A model generated the notes under the pieces. The model saw nothing but the letters and a program-made list of their open reading frames with translations, made no database searches and was not told where the DNA came from. 46,434 nt of DNA from Verrucomicrobiota bacterium (GTDB lineage Bacteria; Verrucomicrobiota; Verrucomicrobiia; Verrucomicrobiales; DEV007): the NCBI GenBank assembly GCA_963205275.1, contig CAUJIH010000076.1, positions 1 to 46,434 on the forward strand, read 5' to 3'. This document shows positions 45,144 through 46,434 of this stretch, piece by piece. Every line of letters starts with the position of its first letter. Position 1 is the stretch's first letter. The position numbers were made by a program, and so were the translations under genes.

Positions 45144-46244
45144 ATGAAATGCGTTTCGCTTTATACCGGATGCGGCGGATTAGACCTTGGCTTTCATCAG
45201 GCGGGATTTTCCGTTATCTGGGCCAACGAGCTTTCTCCTTTCGCACTCCAAACTTATAAGAATGAGTTGCAAAGAACGAGGCGCGATCTGCCTGAGCTTG
45301 TTTGCGGCGACATTTCCGAGGCTAAACTCCCTCCCAAAAAATCAGCCGAAATCGTCATCGGCGGGCCTCCCTGCCAAGGGTTCTCAGTAGCCGGACACAT
45401 GAATCCCAATGATCCGCGCAGCCGCCATGTCTGGGAATTTTTCCGCGTGGTGGAGCATGTGGCCCCTCTTGCGTTTGTCATGGAAAATGTCAAAGCGCTT
45501 GGCCATAATTCAAGATGGGCTGCGACGCGCGCATCCTTGCAGACAAAAGGTGAGCAACTCGGCTATCAGACAAGGCTGTTGCTACTCAACGCCGCTGATT
45601 ATGGGGTGCCCCAGCTCCGAGAAAGGATGTTTCTCGTGGGAATCAAAGGGAAAACCATACCTACGCCTGAAAAAATACCGATGAGACTATCTGTAAGAAC
45701 TGCCCTAGGTGAGCTTCCAAGCTTCGGAAAACAAGGAAATGACTCGATTTGCAAAGCCAAAATCACTCTAGCAAAGGCTCCTGTTTTAAGAAAAAGCCCT
45801 TTTGCCGGAATGCTTTTCAACGGTCAAGGCAGGCCGATCGACCTAGATGCCCCATCCCCGACATTACCAGCTTCAATGGGCGGGAATCGAACGCCGATCA
45901 TCGACCAGCTGAGTTTGGAGACACGAGCAAACCCTTGGGTGCTGAATTATCACGAATCACTTCTTTTGGGCAACCCCTTCACGGGCAAGGTTCCTTCGCG
46001 TCTAAGAAGGCTCACAGTGGAAGAAGCCGCGAGACTCCAAGGTTTTCCTCTTGGCATGTCCTTTGAGGGAAGTCAGTGCGCCAGATTCACCCAAATTGGA
46101 AATGCTGTTCCACCACCGCTATCCTTCGCCGTCGCAAAAACTCTTTTGAACGTTCTATCAAATGACGATCCCATCGTCGAATACTCCGGCAGTCAAAAGT
46201 GCTGGGTAGCCGAAGCCCCTACGTCTTACAGGGTTTCCGAATAG
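45144..46244 (+). CDS. DNA (cytosine-5-)-methyltransferase
   Basis: A 366-residue type II C5-methyltransferase. Motif I is SLYTGCGGLDLGF, motif IV GGPPCQGFSVAG with catalytic C77, motif VI FVMENVKAL, motif VIII QLRERMFLVG, IX RRLTVEEAARLQGFP and X QIGNAVPPPLSFAVA. The target-recognition region is about residues 168-290; the recognition sequence cannot be read from it. It methylates DNA to protect it from the divergent restriction candidate. No Shine-Dalgarno sequence precedes the start; the hexamer TATTTG lies 5 bases before the ATG. Only 14 bp separate it from the regulator's ATG. Confidence 0.95.
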   Translation: MKCVSLYTGCGGLDLGFHQAGFSVIWANELSPFALQTYKNELQRTRRDLPELVCGDISEAKLPPKKSAEIVIGGPPCQGFSVAGHMNPNDPRSRHVWEFFRVVEHVAPLAFVMENVKALGHNSRWAATRASLQTKGEQLGYQTRLLLLNAADYGVPQLRERMFLVGIKGKTIPTPEKIPMRLSVRTALGELPSFGKQGNDSICKAKITLAKAPVLRKSPFAGMLFNGQGRPIDLDAPSPTLPASMGGNRTPIIDQLSLETRANPWVLNYHESLLLGNPFTGKVPSRLRRLTVEEAARLQGFPLGMSFEGSQCARFTQIGNAVPPPLSFAVAKTLLNVLSNDDPIVEYSGSQKCWVAEAPTSYRVSE

Positions 46245-46386
46245 TCGAGTCTTCCTCGGAAAACCCAAGCTCGCTCACTTCCTGCTTATCGCCCCGCGCA
46301 TTCAATAGTCTAGCGCAATCGGGTAGACTGGAAAAAGGCCAGAGGCTGTATGAAGTTTCTGGCTCAACAACCAAATCGAATCCGAG

Positions 46387-46434
46387 ATGCCTACATACAA
46401 CCGTCTGACCCCAGAACAACGCTACACCATCGAA
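46387..46434 (+). CDS. IS30-family transposase, N-terminal fragment cut by the window edge
   Basis: The last 16 codons read MPTYNRLTPEQRYTIE, matching the conserved start of IS30-family transposases (LTxEERYxI). The frame is open to the end of the window. A terminal inverted repeat would be expected in the 46250-46380 stretch but cannot be confirmed without the other end. This IS sits beside the restriction-modification module and may have helped move it. Confidence 0.75.
   Translation, partial: MPTYNRLTPEQRYTIE

Larger units (their letters stand above)
42347..46434. mobile_element. Probable genomic island at tRNA-Ser, right end outside the window
   Basis: Downstream of tRNA-Ser lie a broken serine recombinase, a type II restriction-modification module and the start of an IS30-type transposase. 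The DNA of the module looks less GC-rich than the flanking core genes. None of these genes is cellular housekeeping. The left border is taken as the tRNA 3' end. I found no matching attachment-site repeat within the window, as expected if the right end is further on. Island status is an inference from gene content and position. Confidence 0.5.

Noticed and set aside
46370..46390. Possible attachment-site match to the tRNA-Ser 3' end (TCGAATCC)
   Set aside because: Only eight bases match, which is expected by chance; it does not extend into the acceptor stem sequence.

Overview
The window reads as a chromosomal segment of a Verrucomicrobiota-like bacterium of the PVC group, with moderately GC-rich DNA. 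The evidence is a mix of secreted families common in Verrucomicrobiota and Planctomycetota (a sulfatase, a DUF1549/DUF1553 protein with a CxxCH motif, a DUF1501 protein, ceramidase-like proteins, PQQ-type propeller, Gfo/Idh/MocA oxidoreductase and sugar isomerase with Tat signals). An FtsB-like divisome protein next to enolase argues against Planctomycetota, which lack most of the FtsZ-type division apparatus. This is inference from gene content; no 16S gene is present. Most start codons lack a Shine-Dalgarno-like sequence, and three genes have a -10-like hexamer 6 to 8 nt before the ATG, suggesting leaderless transcripts.

Layout. 1-2540: a tandem pair of ceramidase-like secreted proteins on the minus strand, the distal copy truncated near the left edge. 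2734-6353: a DraG-like ADP-ribosylglycohydrolase, an unknown exported protein, ruvA and a predicted ATP-grasp-like protein. 6672-10578: a large zinc-ribbon, single-pass membrane protein overlapping xerD, then a small membrane protein. 10963-12727: a metallophosphoesterase, a hotdog thioesterase and a 70-residue protein in a compact operon behind a structured leader. 12777-19014: a PQQ-propeller protein, a sulfatase with HEAT-like repeats, tRNA-Thr(CGU) and a DUF1549/DUF1553 protein. 19226-27017: monomeric NADP isocitrate dehydrogenase, a UbiA prenyltransferase, a YhaM-like HD nuclease, ruvC, clpX, a HAD phosphatase and a secreted esterase. 27273-33465: enolase, FtsB-like, FkbM methyltransferase, a Pro/Arg/Ser-rich TPR protein and an L,D-transpeptidase. 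33471-38804: a minus-strand block of four genes, three with Tat-type signals, plausibly for carbohydrate use. 38990-42186: a fused AmiE-like/NamZ-like peptidoglycan recycling enzyme overlapping queH.

42257-46434: tRNA-Ser(CGA) is followed by a strong hairpin, a decayed serine recombinase, a probable type II restriction-modification module (nuclease candidate, XRE regulator and a divergent cytosine-5 methyltransferase) and the first codons of an IS30-family transposase. I interpret this as a genomic island at a tRNA gene whose far end lies outside the window.

The most unusual items are the single-chain AmiE-NamZ fusion, the restriction-modification module with only 14 bp between divergent start codons, the recombinase pseudogene that records its own inactivation, and the large zinc-ribbon membrane protein beside xerD.
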